64,000 nt of DNA from Acidobacteriaceae bacterium (GCA_019240475.1 JAFAYI010000004.1:30406-94405), one strand, 5' to 3'; positions 54,501-63,394 are shown, numbered from the stretch's first letter. Program-made: numbers and translations. The notes: generated by a model not told the origin, from the sequence alone.

Positions 54501-54916
54501 TCGGAACCCTGGTTCATGCAATTGTTCGCGACGCACCGTGGGGTGCGGATACGGAGCGTCTGGTAGGGCTGGCCGCGATGCATGCACGCCTTATCGGTGC
54601 TAGCCGGCAAGAGGAGCTCGACGCCGCTGAAGCCGCAGCACGTTTGTTGGGCCATCCTATGTTGCAACGCGCCGCCGCATCCGCACGCTGCTTCCGCGAG
54701 TTGCCGCTTACCTTCCCGCTCCCAGGCAAGCGAGTGCTGGAAGGCGTTATTGATATGGCATTTGTGGAAAATGACCACTGGCGCGTCATCGACTTTAAAA
54801 CCGATGAAGACATGCACAGCAACCGCCGAGTTTACGAGCGCCAGTTGCGCTGGTATATGCACGCGCTGAGCCAGATAACAGCCCTCCCCGCCGAGGGAAC
54901 GCTGCTACAGGTTTGA
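51500..54916 (+). CDS. AddA/RecB-like UvrD-family helicase-nuclease
   Basis: A 1,138-residue superfamily 1A helicase with a C-terminal nuclease. Walker A is VEASAGTGKTTELINRI (Lys36), motif Ia VAVTFTNKAAGELK, motif II FVDEFQDTDPLQ (about 371), motif III IVGDPKQSIYKFRRADV, motif V GVRLMTVHNAKGLEFPVV, and motif VI VCYVAATRARDLLVV. The nuclease site is VLEGVIDMAFVENDHWRVID followed by FKTDED, near residues 1080-1102. With the AddB-like partner it should unwind and degrade double-stranded DNA ends. Housekeeping AddAB/RecBCD does this for repair, but the island location suggests a defence role. Operon order DUF5343-AddB-AddA. Confidence 0.82.
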   Translation: MTPSVQLAGQDVAARKRIHESLDESLIVEASAGTGKTTELINRIVQVLARGRARIDQIVAVTFTNKAAGELKIRLRQKLDEERLRADQETRTRLEDALEKLEEASISTIHSFCAQILRSRPVEARIDPAFEELTQQEAARIYDRAFQSWLERQLDRDSPGLQRALARLAWREDWDNGPAVEQIKAAGRKLIEFRDFRALWQRDAEFDRDARMETLLAAARELSQMVSTCPRLTDPLVTSLRCVRDVLSWTDRGRIADGDNLEAVLLKLSRELKPTSFRKGRGFFSEAFSRESVISAYEELRDSLDQFRTDSGILLACQLQHETRSLIDEYTELKIKTGKLDFVDLLLRAFELVQGNDSVRRYFQNRFTHIFVDEFQDTDPLQAAIVLLLAADSPSEKSWELVTPSAGKLFIVGDPKQSIYKFRRADVSLYERVCTQLETRGVGRVYLTCSYRSLLPIKRFVNTAFAPVMIGDQESAQAAYSPLQEDGGDIPGQPSVIALPIAKPYGVSGRVTKRAIDECMPATIAAFLQWLVTQSKWQVREKDGLVPLQERHICILFRRFINFQNDLTRDYVRALEARNVGHLLVGSKSFHDREEVQTIRTALTAIEWPEDELSLYSALRGSLFAITDATLFRFRHEHKKLHPFRKYPSDLPTEFAPVTEALGVLADLHKFRNSRPVADTVRLLLDKARAYAGFAIRPGGQQVLANVLRVCDLAREYELTGGFSFRGFVDELNAQTEKTEAPEAPVLEEGTEGVRLMTVHNAKGLEFPVVVLADMTANICSQDPDRYIDPDPRKNICATRLLRCAPRELLDNEHVERERERAEGVRVCYVAATRARDLLVVPVVGDQPQDGWLAPLNAALYPSKKNLRAGQPANWFRGTVSVLDRPFHVDEAKDPSVKPGFHKPETGDYTVLWWDPATLDLNVPENFGLKHVHLLKAEGDSEQSLKDYEAWRAKRSEILTAAAIPSIDVVRVTQLDEEPPPGPVDTQRVDGPSFQSGGPQFGTLVHAIVRDAPWGADTERLVGLAAMHARLIGASRQEELDAAEAAARLLGHPMLQRAAASARCFRELPLTFPLPGKRVLEGVIDMAFVENDHWRVIDFKTDEDMHSNRRVYERQLRWYMHALSQITALPAEGTLLQV

Positions 54917-54950
54917 GGCTATGAGCTTTTCGGAGGAACACTAACTAGCA

Positions 54951-57070
54951 ATGACCGGCCGGACGCTCGATAATCTAGAAAAACTCGAATCCGAACTATG
55001 GCAGGCCGCGGACCAACTTCGCGCAAATTCTAACCTCACGTCCAGCGAGTACTGCATGCCCGTACTCGGCGTAATCTTTCTCCGGCACGCAAGCAATCGC
55101 TACAACGCCGCACTTCGTCAGATCCAAGACGAGCAAGCGTCCGGCAAAATGCCGAAACGCGCTCTAGTGAGAGCCGATTTTCTAAAACGGCGCGCGCTGA
55201 TGCTGCCCAAAGAAGCGGTGTATGAAGAGCTGCTAAAGCTCCCGAAAGGCTCGGCCCTTGGCAAAGCGCTGGTCGCGGCCATGAACGCCATTGAGGCGCA
55301 ATTCGAGTCGCTCAGCGGGCAATTGCCAAAGGACTACGACCGGTTCGAGGACAAGCTTCTCGAAAACCTGCTGCGGACATTCGACAGCGAGACCTTACGG
55401 ACCGCTACTGGCGATCTCTTCGGGCGGATCTACGAGTATTTTCTGATGAAGTTCGCTATGCAGGGCGCACAAGATAACGGCGAATTCTTCACGCCGCCGT
55501 CCCTTGTGCAGACCATCGTGAACATCATTGAGCCCGATCACGGTATTGTCTTCGACCCGGCCTGTGGCTCCGCGGCATGTTCGTGCAATCCAGCCATTTC
55601 ATTGAGCGTATGGGCCAGGACACAAGCCATCGCGTCACCTTCTTCGGCCAGGAGAAGACAGCCACAACGATCCGTCTCGCAAAGATGAATCTCGCCGTTC
55701 ACGGACTGGAAGGTGATATCAGGGAGGCCAACACATTCTATGAGGATGTCCACAGTCTCTTCAGTAAATGCGATTTCGTCATGTCCAATCCTCCCTTTAA
55801 CGTGGACGAGGTCGATGCCGAAAGAGTAAAAAGCGATCGCCGCCTGCCATTTGGCCTGCCCGGCGTTAACAAAGCTAAGAAAGTTTCGAACGGCAACTAT
55901 CTTTGGATCTCCTATTTTCAGTCCTATCTGGGGCCAAAGGGGCGTGCGGGTTTTGTGATGTCCTCGCAAGCATCCAGTGCGGGGCATGGCGAGGCTGAAG
56001 TTCGGCGCAAGATCATCGAAACCGGCGACGTGGACGTTATGGTCGCGATTCGGTCCAACTTCTTCTACACCCGCGCGGTGCCATGCGAACTCTGGCATTT
56101 GGACAAAAGCAAACCGCCCGAGCGCAAAGACCATGTGCTGATGATTGATGCGCGCAACATATATCGCAAGCTCACGCGCAAGATCTACGATTTCTCGCCC
56201 GAGCAGCTCTCGAACATTAGCGCAATCGTGTGGCTCTATCGTGGTCAGCAACAGCGATTCCTGGCACTTCAGATGGATTACTTCTTGCGCCTCTGCGAGC
56301 AATGCGCCGCAATTCGCCCTGCGCTTGAAGCGTTCCGTTTAGCATTGGGCGAGGTTCGGGAACCCGTTCGCGCGTTTTCCGGGAGTCTGGCCCAGATCAA
56401 CTCCACTCCCGATGAGAAGAAGCAAGGGATCTCGCAAGCAGTCGCAGAACTCGCCGAAACCGAGCAGGCGTACCACCAAGACCGAAAACCTTTACTTGCA
56501 GCCTTGGACGGCTTTCGCAAGCGCCGCAGGTCGGAGGTTCCGGCGACGAATGCTGAGCAGCACGAAGCGCGCCAGGCTTTCGATCCACTCGCGGAGAAGC
56601 TGAGGGGGCTGATCAAGCAAGTAGATCTGCTATATAAGCTCGCGGCTCGCTCGGCCGAGCTCGCTCACGAACTGGCGAGCGATTATGAGGAAGCCAGAGA
56701 ATTTTACGATCGCCGCAATGTCTCGAAAAACCTGAAGCGCCTGGATGAGACGCGCAAGGCCGCTGTGGAAGAGCTGAAGCATACGGTCTATCTGCATCGG
56801 CAGATTCACTGGCTTCAGGACCACTTTCCTGATGCGACAATGCGCGACGTTGCGGGCCTGTGCAAGGTAGTGACTCGTGCGGATATCGAAGCCGCGGATT
56901 GGAGCCTGACTCCCGGCCGTTATGTCGGAGTCGCGCCGGCCGAAGTAGATCAGGATTTCGATTTCGAGCAGACATTGCGGGACATTCATGTGGAACTGGC
57001 GGATCTAAATAAGGAAGCGTGCGCGCTGGCGGCCAAGATCCAAAGGAATTTCGAGGAGTTGGGACTGTGA
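54951..57070 (+). pseudogene. hsdM: Type I restriction-modification DNA methyltransferase with a one-base frameshift
   Basis: Two open frames make one HsdM. The first (54951-55688) has the HsdM N-terminal helical domain and reads up to DPACGSA; the second (55577-57070) continues GMFVQSSHFIERMGQ and contains the catalytic NPPF (VMSNPPFNVD). Restoring one G near 55572 in GGCTCCGCGGC gives DPACGSGGMFVQ, the expected AdoMet-binding motif I, and one 706-residue protein. A long, charged, coiled-coil-like insert lies between about residues 430 and 640, before the usual end SLTPGRYVGVAP. The loss may be a real mutation, a phase-variable state or a sequencing error. hsdS overlaps its stop as GTGA. Confidence 0.85.
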
Positions 57071-58170
57071 GTTGGAAGGATTGCCGCCTCGGCGACGTCC
57101 TCAGGCTGAAACGTGGTCACGACCTGCCCAATCAGGCGCGGCAGCCGGGTGAAATCCCGGTCGTGTCGTCGTCCGGAGTAACGGGCTTTCACAGCGCTGC
57201 GAAGGCCGAACCGCCAGGCGTCATAACCGGCCGTTACGGAACTCTGGGTGAGGTCTTCTATCTCCAAGAGCCTTATTGGCCACTAAACACGGCGCTCTAT
57301 GTCATAGACTTCAAGGGCACTCATCCGCGCTTCGCGGCTTATGTTCTTAAGAACGCCCTGGTCGGTTATCAAAGTGATAAGGCCGCAGTGCCCGGTGTCG
57401 ACCGCAACGTCCTTCACGAACTGCGAGTTAGGGTGCCGGATAGCCCTATTCAGGAGCGCATTGCAACCATCCTCTCCGCCTACGACGAGCTGATCGAGAA
57501 AAACCGCCGCCGGATGGCTCTGCTCGAAGAATCCGCCCGGCTGCTTTATCGCGAATGGTTCGTCCGCCTCCGCTTTCCGGGTTATGAGCACACGCAAATC
57601 GTAGACGGCGCGCCGCAGGGCTGGCAGCGGAAATCGCTAAACGACCTAGCATTTATCGTGATGGGGCAGAGTCCCGAATCGAAGTACTACAACGATGCTG
57701 GAGAGGGTTTGCCGTTCCATCAGGGCGTAACTGATTTTACTGATCGATTTGTGAAAGACAGGGTTTTTTGCACGAGGCCCACTCGCCTCGCAGAAACTGG
57801 CGATATTTTGTGCAGCGTTCGGGCACCCGTTGGCCGCGTCAACATCACGCTAAACAAGGTGGCCATCGGCCGAGGCCTGACGGCGCTGAGGAGCAAGTCT
57901 GGAAATCAGTCATTCCTGTTTCAACAACTAAGAACGCATTTTTTCAAGGAGGATCTCATCGGCGCAGGTGCGATTTTCGCTTCGGTAACGAGGAGGGAAT
58001 TCGGCTCTCAAGAACTCCTGACGCCTGACGATGCCTTAATTCACGACTTCGAGGAGATCTCGACAGATGCAGATGGCCAGCTTCGGGTACTCTCAATGCA
58101 AAATGAAAAGCTCCGCGCTGCCCGCGACCTCCTTCTCCCCAAACTCATGAGCGGCGAATTACCCGTCTAA
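57067..58170 (+). CDS. hsdS: Type I restriction-modification specificity subunit
   Basis: A 367-residue S subunit from GTG 57067, which overlaps the hsdM stop; the open frame begins earlier inside hsdM. Two target-recognition domains are visible. The first begins CRLGDVLRLKRGHDLPNQAR and the second begins WQRKSLNDLAFIVMGQSPES. They are joined by a conserved helical spacer (ERIATILSAYDELIEKNRRR then MALLEESARLLYREWF) and closed by a second spacer (KLRAARDLLLPKLMSGELPV). Each domain reads one half of a bipartite DNA site. The target sequence cannot be deduced here. Confidence 0.9.
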   Translation: MSWKDCRLGDVLRLKRGHDLPNQARQPGEIPVVSSSGVTGFHSAAKAEPPGVITGRYGTLGEVFYLQEPYWPLNTALYVIDFKGTHPRFAAYVLKNALVGYQSDKAAVPGVDRNVLHELRVRVPDSPIQERIATILSAYDELIEKNRRRMALLEESARLLYREWFVRLRFPGYEHTQIVDGAPQGWQRKSLNDLAFIVMGQSPESKYYNDAGEGLPFHQGVTDFTDRFVKDRVFCTRPTRLAETGDILCSVRAPVGRVNITLNKVAIGRGLTALRSKSGNQSFLFQQLRTHFFKEDLIGAGAIFASVTRREFGSQELLTPDDALIHDFEEISTDADGQLRVLSMQNEKLRAARDLLLPKLMSGELPV

Positions 58171-58172
58171 CA

Positions 58173-61100
58173 ATGGCCTATACCGACATCAACAGCGAAG
58201 ACCGTCTGGTGCAAGCCACTTTTGCTGAGCACTTACACAAGGTCCTCGGTTGGGATAGCGTGTACGCCTGGAATGAGGAGACGTTTGGACCGGACGGTAC
58301 GCTCGGTCGCGCAGATACACGCGAGATCGTGCTGATTCGCGATTTGCGCGCTGCCTTGCAACGGTTGAACAAGGAACTGCCAACAAGCGCGATTGAAGAA
58401 GCGGTCGCAAAGCTCACCCGGCACGACTTCGCACGCTCTCTCCTTCAGCACAATCAAGAGTTCTATAAGCTGATCCGCGACGGTGTTCCCGTGAGCTATC
58501 GCGATGCGAGCGGGAATCTGCGGCATGATCACGCCCGCGTGATTGATTTTCGCAATCCGAAAGAGAACCGCTTTCTGGCGGTTCGGGAGTTGAAGATCAC
58601 CGGCCTACGCACGCCGAACTACAACCGTCGCGCGGATCTGATCTGTTTCGTCAATGGCCTTCCGCTTGTGTTCATTGAGCTAAAAGCGATCTACAAGAAC
58701 ATACGCGCTGGATTCGAAAACAATCTCCGCGATTACATGGACGAAAACGTTATCGGCCACGCCTTTCACCACAATGTCTTTCTGATTGTCAGCAACGGGC
58801 ACCGTGCCCGCTACGGCTCCATCACAAGCGAGTGGGAGCATTTCTACGAATGGAAGCGCCAGGAGGAAAGCGAAAAGGGCAGCGTGGAAGCCGAAGTCCT
58901 GCTCAATGGGATGTTGGCGAGAGATCGGCTTCTGGATATTGTCGAGAATTTTATTCTGTTTGACGCGAGTAAGGCTGGACCGTTACGGAAGGTAATTGCG
59001 CGGAATCAGCAGGTACTCGGAGTGAACAACGCGGTCGAGTCAGTCATCAGGCAGGAAGAATTAAAGCAGAAATTTCCGCCGGACGAGCGGCTGCGATATC
59101 GGACGGTTGAGTTATCTCTCGAACTAGACAAACAACTTCCGGCGATGATCTCAGAGGAGCCGCGTTCGGTGCAGATTGTGGAGCGCGCGCATCCAGACCT
59201 GGGCCGCCTGGGCGTCTTCTGGCATACCCAAGGCAGCGGTAAATCGTATTCCATGGCGTTCTTCGCAGAAAAAGTCCGGCGTCTTGTGCCGGGCAATTTC
59301 ACGTTCCTGATCATGACCGACCGGAACGATTTGGATTCGCAAATCTATCGCACGTTTGTTGGCTGCGGAATAGCCGATGATCAGACCCCGAGTGCAGGTT
59401 CCGGCAAGGATCTGGTGCACATGCTGCGCGAAAACCATCGCTACATCTTCAGCCTGATCCATAAATTCAATCAGGATATCGACCCGAGGGAGCCTTACAG
59501 CAGACGGGACGACATCATCGTGATTTCTGACGAGGCGCATCGCACACAGGCCGGCAAGCTCGCACGGAACATGCGCCTGGCTCTGCCGAATGCAGCATTT
59601 ATCGGCTTCACTGGAACGCCGCTGTTCAAAAACGACGAACTTACCAAGCGCATTTTTGGCAACTACATTTCGCGTTACGATTTCAAGCGCTCGGAAGAAG
59701 ACGGCGCCACCGTCAAGCTGGTTTACGAGAACCGCGGAGAAAAGCTCGGTGTGGCGCGGCTGGATCTCAATGACGCCATCGCAGAAAAGATTGAAGAAGC
59801 GGATCTTGATCCCGATCAGATGGCCTTGCTCGAAAAGCTGCTCGGCAAAGACTATGAGGTGATTACCGCTGACGACCGCCTCGACAGGATTGCCGACGAC
59901 TTTGTGGAGCACTGCGCAGCCCGTTGGCAATCGGGCAAATCGATGTTTGTATGCGTCGATAAGATCACGTGTGGGCGCATGTACGAGCGCATCATGCCGC
60001 GCTGGAAACAGAAGATTTTATCGGTTTGGGCGGAAATCGCGGATATCAACGCGCAGCTTGCTTCTGAAAGCGACGCGACGCTGCGGGAGATCCTGTGTGA
60101 GAAAAGAGACCGGCTCGCGAGACAAGCGAATTGGCTCGAAGAAACGATCATCGAAATCATCGTCAGCGAATCGCAAAATGAAGTTGCGGACTTCAAGAAG
60201 TGGGGCGTCGATATCATTCCTCATCGCGCGCGCATGAAGCAAGGCTTTGAAACGCCGGATGGCAAACGCATTGATGTCGAGACCGCTTTCAAAGATCCGG
60301 CTCATCCGTTCCGAATCGCAATCATCTGCGCCATGTGGCTCACCGGGTTCGATGTCGAGTGCCTATCTACTCTGTACATCGACAAACCCATGAAAGCTCA
60401 CACGCTGATGCAAGCCATAGCGCGCGCAAACCGCGTTTTTCCGGGAAAAGACTTCGGCCTAATTGTGGATTACAACGGGATGCTCAAGAGCCTTCGCGAA
60501 GCGCTTGCACAGTATGCCCTTGGAACCGATGAAAACCCGCAGGATATCGTTATGCCTATCGAGGAGCGAGTTCGCGCGCTCGTCGATGCTATTGAAGAAA
60601 CGGAAGCGCACTTGCTGCGCTTGGGTTTCGATTCCAAACGTCTGATCGGAGCGAAAGGTTTTATTCGGATCGAGGCCATTAAGGATGCCGTCGAGGCAGT
60701 CTACACCAATGACGAATCCAAGCGGCGGTTCGAAATTCTCGCACGGCAGGTGTTCGAGCGCTTTAAGGCAATGGTTACGGAGCCGTCCGTTTTTGCTTAC
60801 GCGGAGCGCCACGACAATATCGAGGCGATCTATAAAAAGCTGACGGAGCGGCGAGACACTGCCGACGTTACCGAACTCCTCAAAGAACTTCACAGAATTG
60901 TCAACGTAGCGATCCGGGCACAGAGCCGGGGGTGGGATCAAACGCGAGCACTAACGTATGACCTGAGCAAAATCGATCTGGAAAAGCTTCGAGCCGAATT
61001 CTCCAAGAGAAAACGCAAGGCGACCACGGTACAGGATATCCGCCAGATCGTAGAGGACAAGCTCGCGAAGATGCTGCAAGAAAATCCTCAGCGCATGGAT

Positions 61101-61550
61101 TATTACAAGCGATATCAAGAAATCGTCGCCGATTACAACCGCGAAAAAGATCGAACCACCATTGAAGACACTTTCGCGAAGCTCTTGGAGCTCGTCCAAA
61201 GCCTCGATGCGGAACAGCAACGGGCGGCTGAAGAAGGATTGAATGAGGAAGAACTGGCGATCTTCGACCTATTGCGCAACGGCAATCTTACTAAAGCTGA
61301 TCGCGAGCGCGTCAAACAGGCAAGCCAGCAGCTTTTTGTGTCGCTGAGAGCGCTTGTAGGTCCGTTGGACCGTTGGTGGGAAAAGAGTCAAACGCAGGCT
61401 GAGGTCCAGACATTCATACTCGACAATGTTTTTCTAACTCTACCTACCCCCCCATTTACTGAAACTCAAAAAGAAGAAGCGGCTAACCGGGTGTATCAAT
61501 ACATCTGGCATCAGTCAGCCAGCCGTCATTTTGGGCTCAGTGCAATTTAA
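58173..61550 (+). CDS. hsdR: Type I restriction endonuclease subunit R
   Basis: A 1,125-residue HsdR. The N-terminal nuclease has NYNRRADLICFVNGLPLVFI followed by ELKA, the Asp and Glu-x-Lys of PD-(D/E)XK. The motor has Walker A GVFWHTQGSGKSYSMAFFAE (about 345-364), MTDRNDLDSQIYRTF, and the DEAH box VISDEAHRTQAG (about 451), then FIGFTGTPLF. Motif VI-like ARANRVFPGKDFGLIVDYNG is also intact. The long C-terminal helical part binds the methylase core. It starts two bases after hsdS stops. The frame is intact, which makes the break in hsdM noteworthy, because R without a working M could not protect the host. Confidence 0.93.
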   Translation: MAYTDINSEDRLVQATFAEHLHKVLGWDSVYAWNEETFGPDGTLGRADTREIVLIRDLRAALQRLNKELPTSAIEEAVAKLTRHDFARSLLQHNQEFYKLIRDGVPVSYRDASGNLRHDHARVIDFRNPKENRFLAVRELKITGLRTPNYNRRADLICFVNGLPLVFIELKAIYKNIRAGFENNLRDYMDENVIGHAFHHNVFLIVSNGHRARYGSITSEWEHFYEWKRQEESEKGSVEAEVLLNGMLARDRLLDIVENFILFDASKAGPLRKVIARNQQVLGVNNAVESVIRQEELKQKFPPDERLRYRTVELSLELDKQLPAMISEEPRSVQIVERAHPDLGRLGVFWHTQGSGKSYSMAFFAEKVRRLVPGNFTFLIMTDRNDLDSQIYRTFVGCGIADDQTPSAGSGKDLVHMLRENHRYIFSLIHKFNQDIDPREPYSRRDDIIVISDEAHRTQAGKLARNMRLALPNAAFIGFTGTPLFKNDELTKRIFGNYISRYDFKRSEEDGATVKLVYENRGEKLGVARLDLNDAIAEKIEEADLDPDQMALLEKLLGKDYEVITADDRLDRIADDFVEHCAARWQSGKSMFVCVDKITCGRMYERIMPRWKQKILSVWAEIADINAQLASESDATLREILCEKRDRLARQANWLEETIIEIIVSESQNEVADFKKWGVDIIPHRARMKQGFETPDGKRIDVETAFKDPAHPFRIAIICAMWLTGFDVECLSTLYIDKPMKAHTLMQAIARANRVFPGKDFGLIVDYNGMLKSLREALAQYALGTDENPQDIVMPIEERVRALVDAIEETEAHLLRLGFDSKRLIGAKGFIRIEAIKDAVEAVYTNDESKRRFEILARQVFERFKAMVTEPSVFAYAERHDNIEAIYKKLTERRDTADVTELLKELHRIVNVAIRAQSRGWDQTRALTYDLSKIDLEKLRAEFSKRKRKATTVQDIRQIVEDKLAKMLQENPQRMDYYKRYQEIVADYNREKDRTTIEDTFAKLLELVQSLDAEQQRAAEEGLNEEELAIFDLLRNGNLTKADRERVKQASQQLFVSLRALVGPLDRWWEKSQTQAEVQTFILDNVFLTLPTPPFTETQKEEAANRVYQYIWHQSASRHFGLSAI

Positions 61551-61560
61551 GCTTTGAGCT

Positions 61561-62487
61561 TTGACAATTATGCGATCCGAAAGATGCGTTATGGAGATCC
61601 CCTATGAGATCACGGAGGCGATGATCCAATGTTTCGGAAGGTGCTTTCATTACAAGGACAGAATGGAAGCCTTCCTTCGAGCTGCTGGCGTTCCCCCTGC
61701 CATCGCTCAGCGCTACAGGAATGAATACAAATTTGTCTGGGCGAGAAAAACGCTGTCCGATCTTAGTGATTCAGAGTCGGGCTATGAGATCCAGTGTCGA
61801 ATCCTGACGGAGCTATGCAAACTCCGAAATGTGCCCGACGACGAGGTGCCTGATCGTAACGCAGCTTTAAGTGCACTCCGCAATCTGAAAGCAATGGCAG
61901 TTCAGCACGATCTTTATGTCGAAGAAGAGAAGAAGGCCGGAACGGGACGGCAGGCGCTCGCAAAGGAACGCGAGCGCGTAGTTGCGGAACGGGTTGCGAA
62001 GCTGGACGATCTAAAGCATCGGTTTAGCGAAGCACTCGTGAATCCCGACCGACAACGAGTCGGCTACTTTCTCGAAGAGCTGCTTTATGAATTGTTTTCC
62101 CTCTTCGGCATTGATTATCGTAAGCCATACAAGACCGAGACCGAACAGATCGACGGACACATTCCCTTTGAAGGATTTGATTACCTCGTTGAGGCCCGAT
62201 GGCGAAAGAATCAGCCTAACGTGCAAGAAATTGGCGGCTTTAAGACCAAGGTTGATAGCAAGCTAGAGAGCACGCGAGGCATTTTCATAGCGGTCCAGGG
62301 CATTCGCCCTGAGGTGGTCGCACAGTTCCAGAGTAGGGGCTGCAATATCATTTTCTGGGACGGAACAGACCTGATCGAAATCCTGGAGGGCCGCGTAGAA
62401 CTGAGGGACGCGATGAGGTTCAAGATCGAGAAGGCAGCACAGGAAGGAAAGGCCTTCGTTTCGCTTCGGGAGTTCGGAAGAGGTTGA
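61561..62487 (+). CDS. Mrr-like restriction endonuclease family protein
   Basis: A protein of about 300 residues. The frame starts at TTG 61561, with ATG 61570 or ATG 61591 (MEIPYEITEAMIQ) as alternatives; I favour the last. The N-terminal half is helical (MIQCFGRCFHYKDRMEAFLR). The C-terminal half has an Mrr-type PD-(D/E)XK pattern: GYFLEELLYELFSLFGIDYR, QIDGHIPFEGFDYLVEARWR, then GIFIAVQGIRPEVVAQF and IIFWDGTDLIEILEGRVELR. The usual Lys after Glu-Ala is Arg here (VEARW). Mrr-like enzymes often cut foreign, modified DNA. It lies 10 bases after hsdR, so it may be an accessory gene of that system. Confidence 0.7.
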   Translation: MTIMRSERCVMEIPYEITEAMIQCFGRCFHYKDRMEAFLRAAGVPPAIAQRYRNEYKFVWARKTLSDLSDSESGYEIQCRILTELCKLRNVPDDEVPDRNAALSALRNLKAMAVQHDLYVEEEKKAGTGRQALAKERERVVAERVAKLDDLKHRFSEALVNPDRQRVGYFLEELLYELFSLFGIDYRKPYKTETEQIDGHIPFEGFDYLVEARWRKNQPNVQEIGGFKTKVDSKLESTRGIFIAVQGIRPEVVAQFQSRGCNIIFWDGTDLIEILEGRVELRDAMRFKIEKAAQEGKAFVSLREFGRG

Positions 62488-62516
62488 TCTTCTTGCCAAA
62501 CTTGTGACCGCGCCGC

Positions 62517-62978
62517 ATGAAAATCTACTTCGATGCCTGTTGCGTGAATCGGTTGACCGACGATCAAACTCAGGAGAGAGTCGTCCGGGAAGGGGAAGCC
62601 ATTGAGGAATTGATCGGCCTTGCGACTAGCGGAGGCGATGTGTGGGTGGGAAGTGTGGTAGTCGAAGCGGAAATTGCGCGGAACCCCGATGCCGAGCGCC
62701 GAGCCGACGCTCAAGCTCTTCTGGAGTTTGTCAAACAGGTCGTCAGGCTGGATGACGGAATCGTCGCCCGTGCTCGCAAGCTACAGGGGACAGGTTTCTC
62801 AGAATTTGACGCGCTCCACATCGCTTGTGCCGAGAGCGCACAGGTTGATGTCTTTCTGACGACGGATGATCGCCTGCTTCGCGGAGCGAATCGTCTAAAT
62901 CGAGAATTGGCGGTTCGGGTACTGAACCCGGTATCCTTTTTAGAGGAGGTCAAGAATGCAGCTCAACGAAATGACTGA
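62517..62978 (+). CDS. PIN-domain protein (VapC-like toxin candidate)
   Basis: A 153-residue PIN-fold nuclease candidate. The acidic metal residues are in place: Asp6 in YFDACCVNRL, Glu in VVEAEIARN, Asp in EFDALHIACA, and Asp pair in LTTDDRLLRGA. PIN toxins of VapBC systems cut RNA, usually tRNA or rRNA. The gene is followed by a small overlapping gene rather than preceded by an antitoxin, so the order is reversed relative to classical vapBC. It is 29 bases after the Mrr-like gene. Confidence 0.8.
   Translation: MKIYFDACCVNRLTDDQTQERVVREGEAIEELIGLATSGGDVWVGSVVVEAEIARNPDAERRADAQALLEFVKQVVRLDDGIVARARKLQGTGFSEFDALHIACAESAQVDVFLTTDDRLLRGANRLNRELAVRVLNPVSFLEEVKNAAQRND
62942..62950 (+). promoter_or_regulatory. 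Strong ribosome-binding site for the 74-residue gene
   Basis: AGAGGAGGT lies inside the end of the PIN gene, five bases before the ATG at 62956. It supports that start and the reality of the small downstream gene. Confidence 0.7.
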
Positions 62979-63180
62979 TCAGGAATTTCAGCGTCATGCA
63001 CTCTCTATTCTCCAGCGGGAGCTCGGGGCCGAAGGCTTTGCACGCTTCTTGCGGCTCTATCGCTCTAGTCATGGCGACTACACAAAGCAGCGAGCTGAAC
63101 TCCTCAAAGGCGTTACCATTGACGAGATCGTTGAACAGATTCGCAGCGCTGAACAGCCGGGGCGCGAAATGAAGCAATAA
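62956..63180 (+). CDS. Small partner of the PIN protein, antitoxin candidate
   Basis: A 74-residue, mostly helical, charged protein (MTDQEFQRHALSILQRELGA). It overlaps the PIN gene by 23 bases and has the strongest ribosome-binding site in the region. No DNA-binding motif is obvious and I do not recognise a named family. Its size, charge and overlap with a toxin-like gene make it a likely antitoxin. Confidence 0.65.
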   Translation: MQLNEMTDQEFQRHALSILQRELGAEGFARFLRLYRSSHGDYTKQRAELLKGVTIDEIVEQIRSAEQPGREMKQ

Positions 63181-63358
63181 GCCGCCGGAACGAATCGCAA
63201 TAGACGTTCGTCGGTATTCGGCCGCTCACTGCGGAGATCAGGAAATCCCCAAGCGTGTACGATAGTTTGCAGGCAGGCACGTCAACGTACGTAGGGGAGC
63301 TGACAGGATTACTGGTACGAACCCGCGGCGGAAGCGCCGGCGATGGTATCCGAGAATG

Positions 63359-63385
63359 AGCGAGCTCTCGTCGGGAGAGCTCGCT
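63359..63385. terminator. Perfect 11-bp hairpin
   Basis: The arm AGCGAGCTCTC at 63359-63369 pairs with 63375-63385 across a five-base loop, GTCGG. It lies ten bases past the stop of the minus-strand ORF at 63395-63733 and about 180 bases after the PIN partner gene, so it can act as a terminator for either direction. A T run is not evident. Confidence 0.55.
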
Positions 63386-63394
63386 GTGCGGCCG

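Noticed and set aside
55538..56302. 254-codon open frame on the minus strand
   Set aside because: It is antisense to hsdM, which has clear catalytic motifs, and shows no family pattern of its own.
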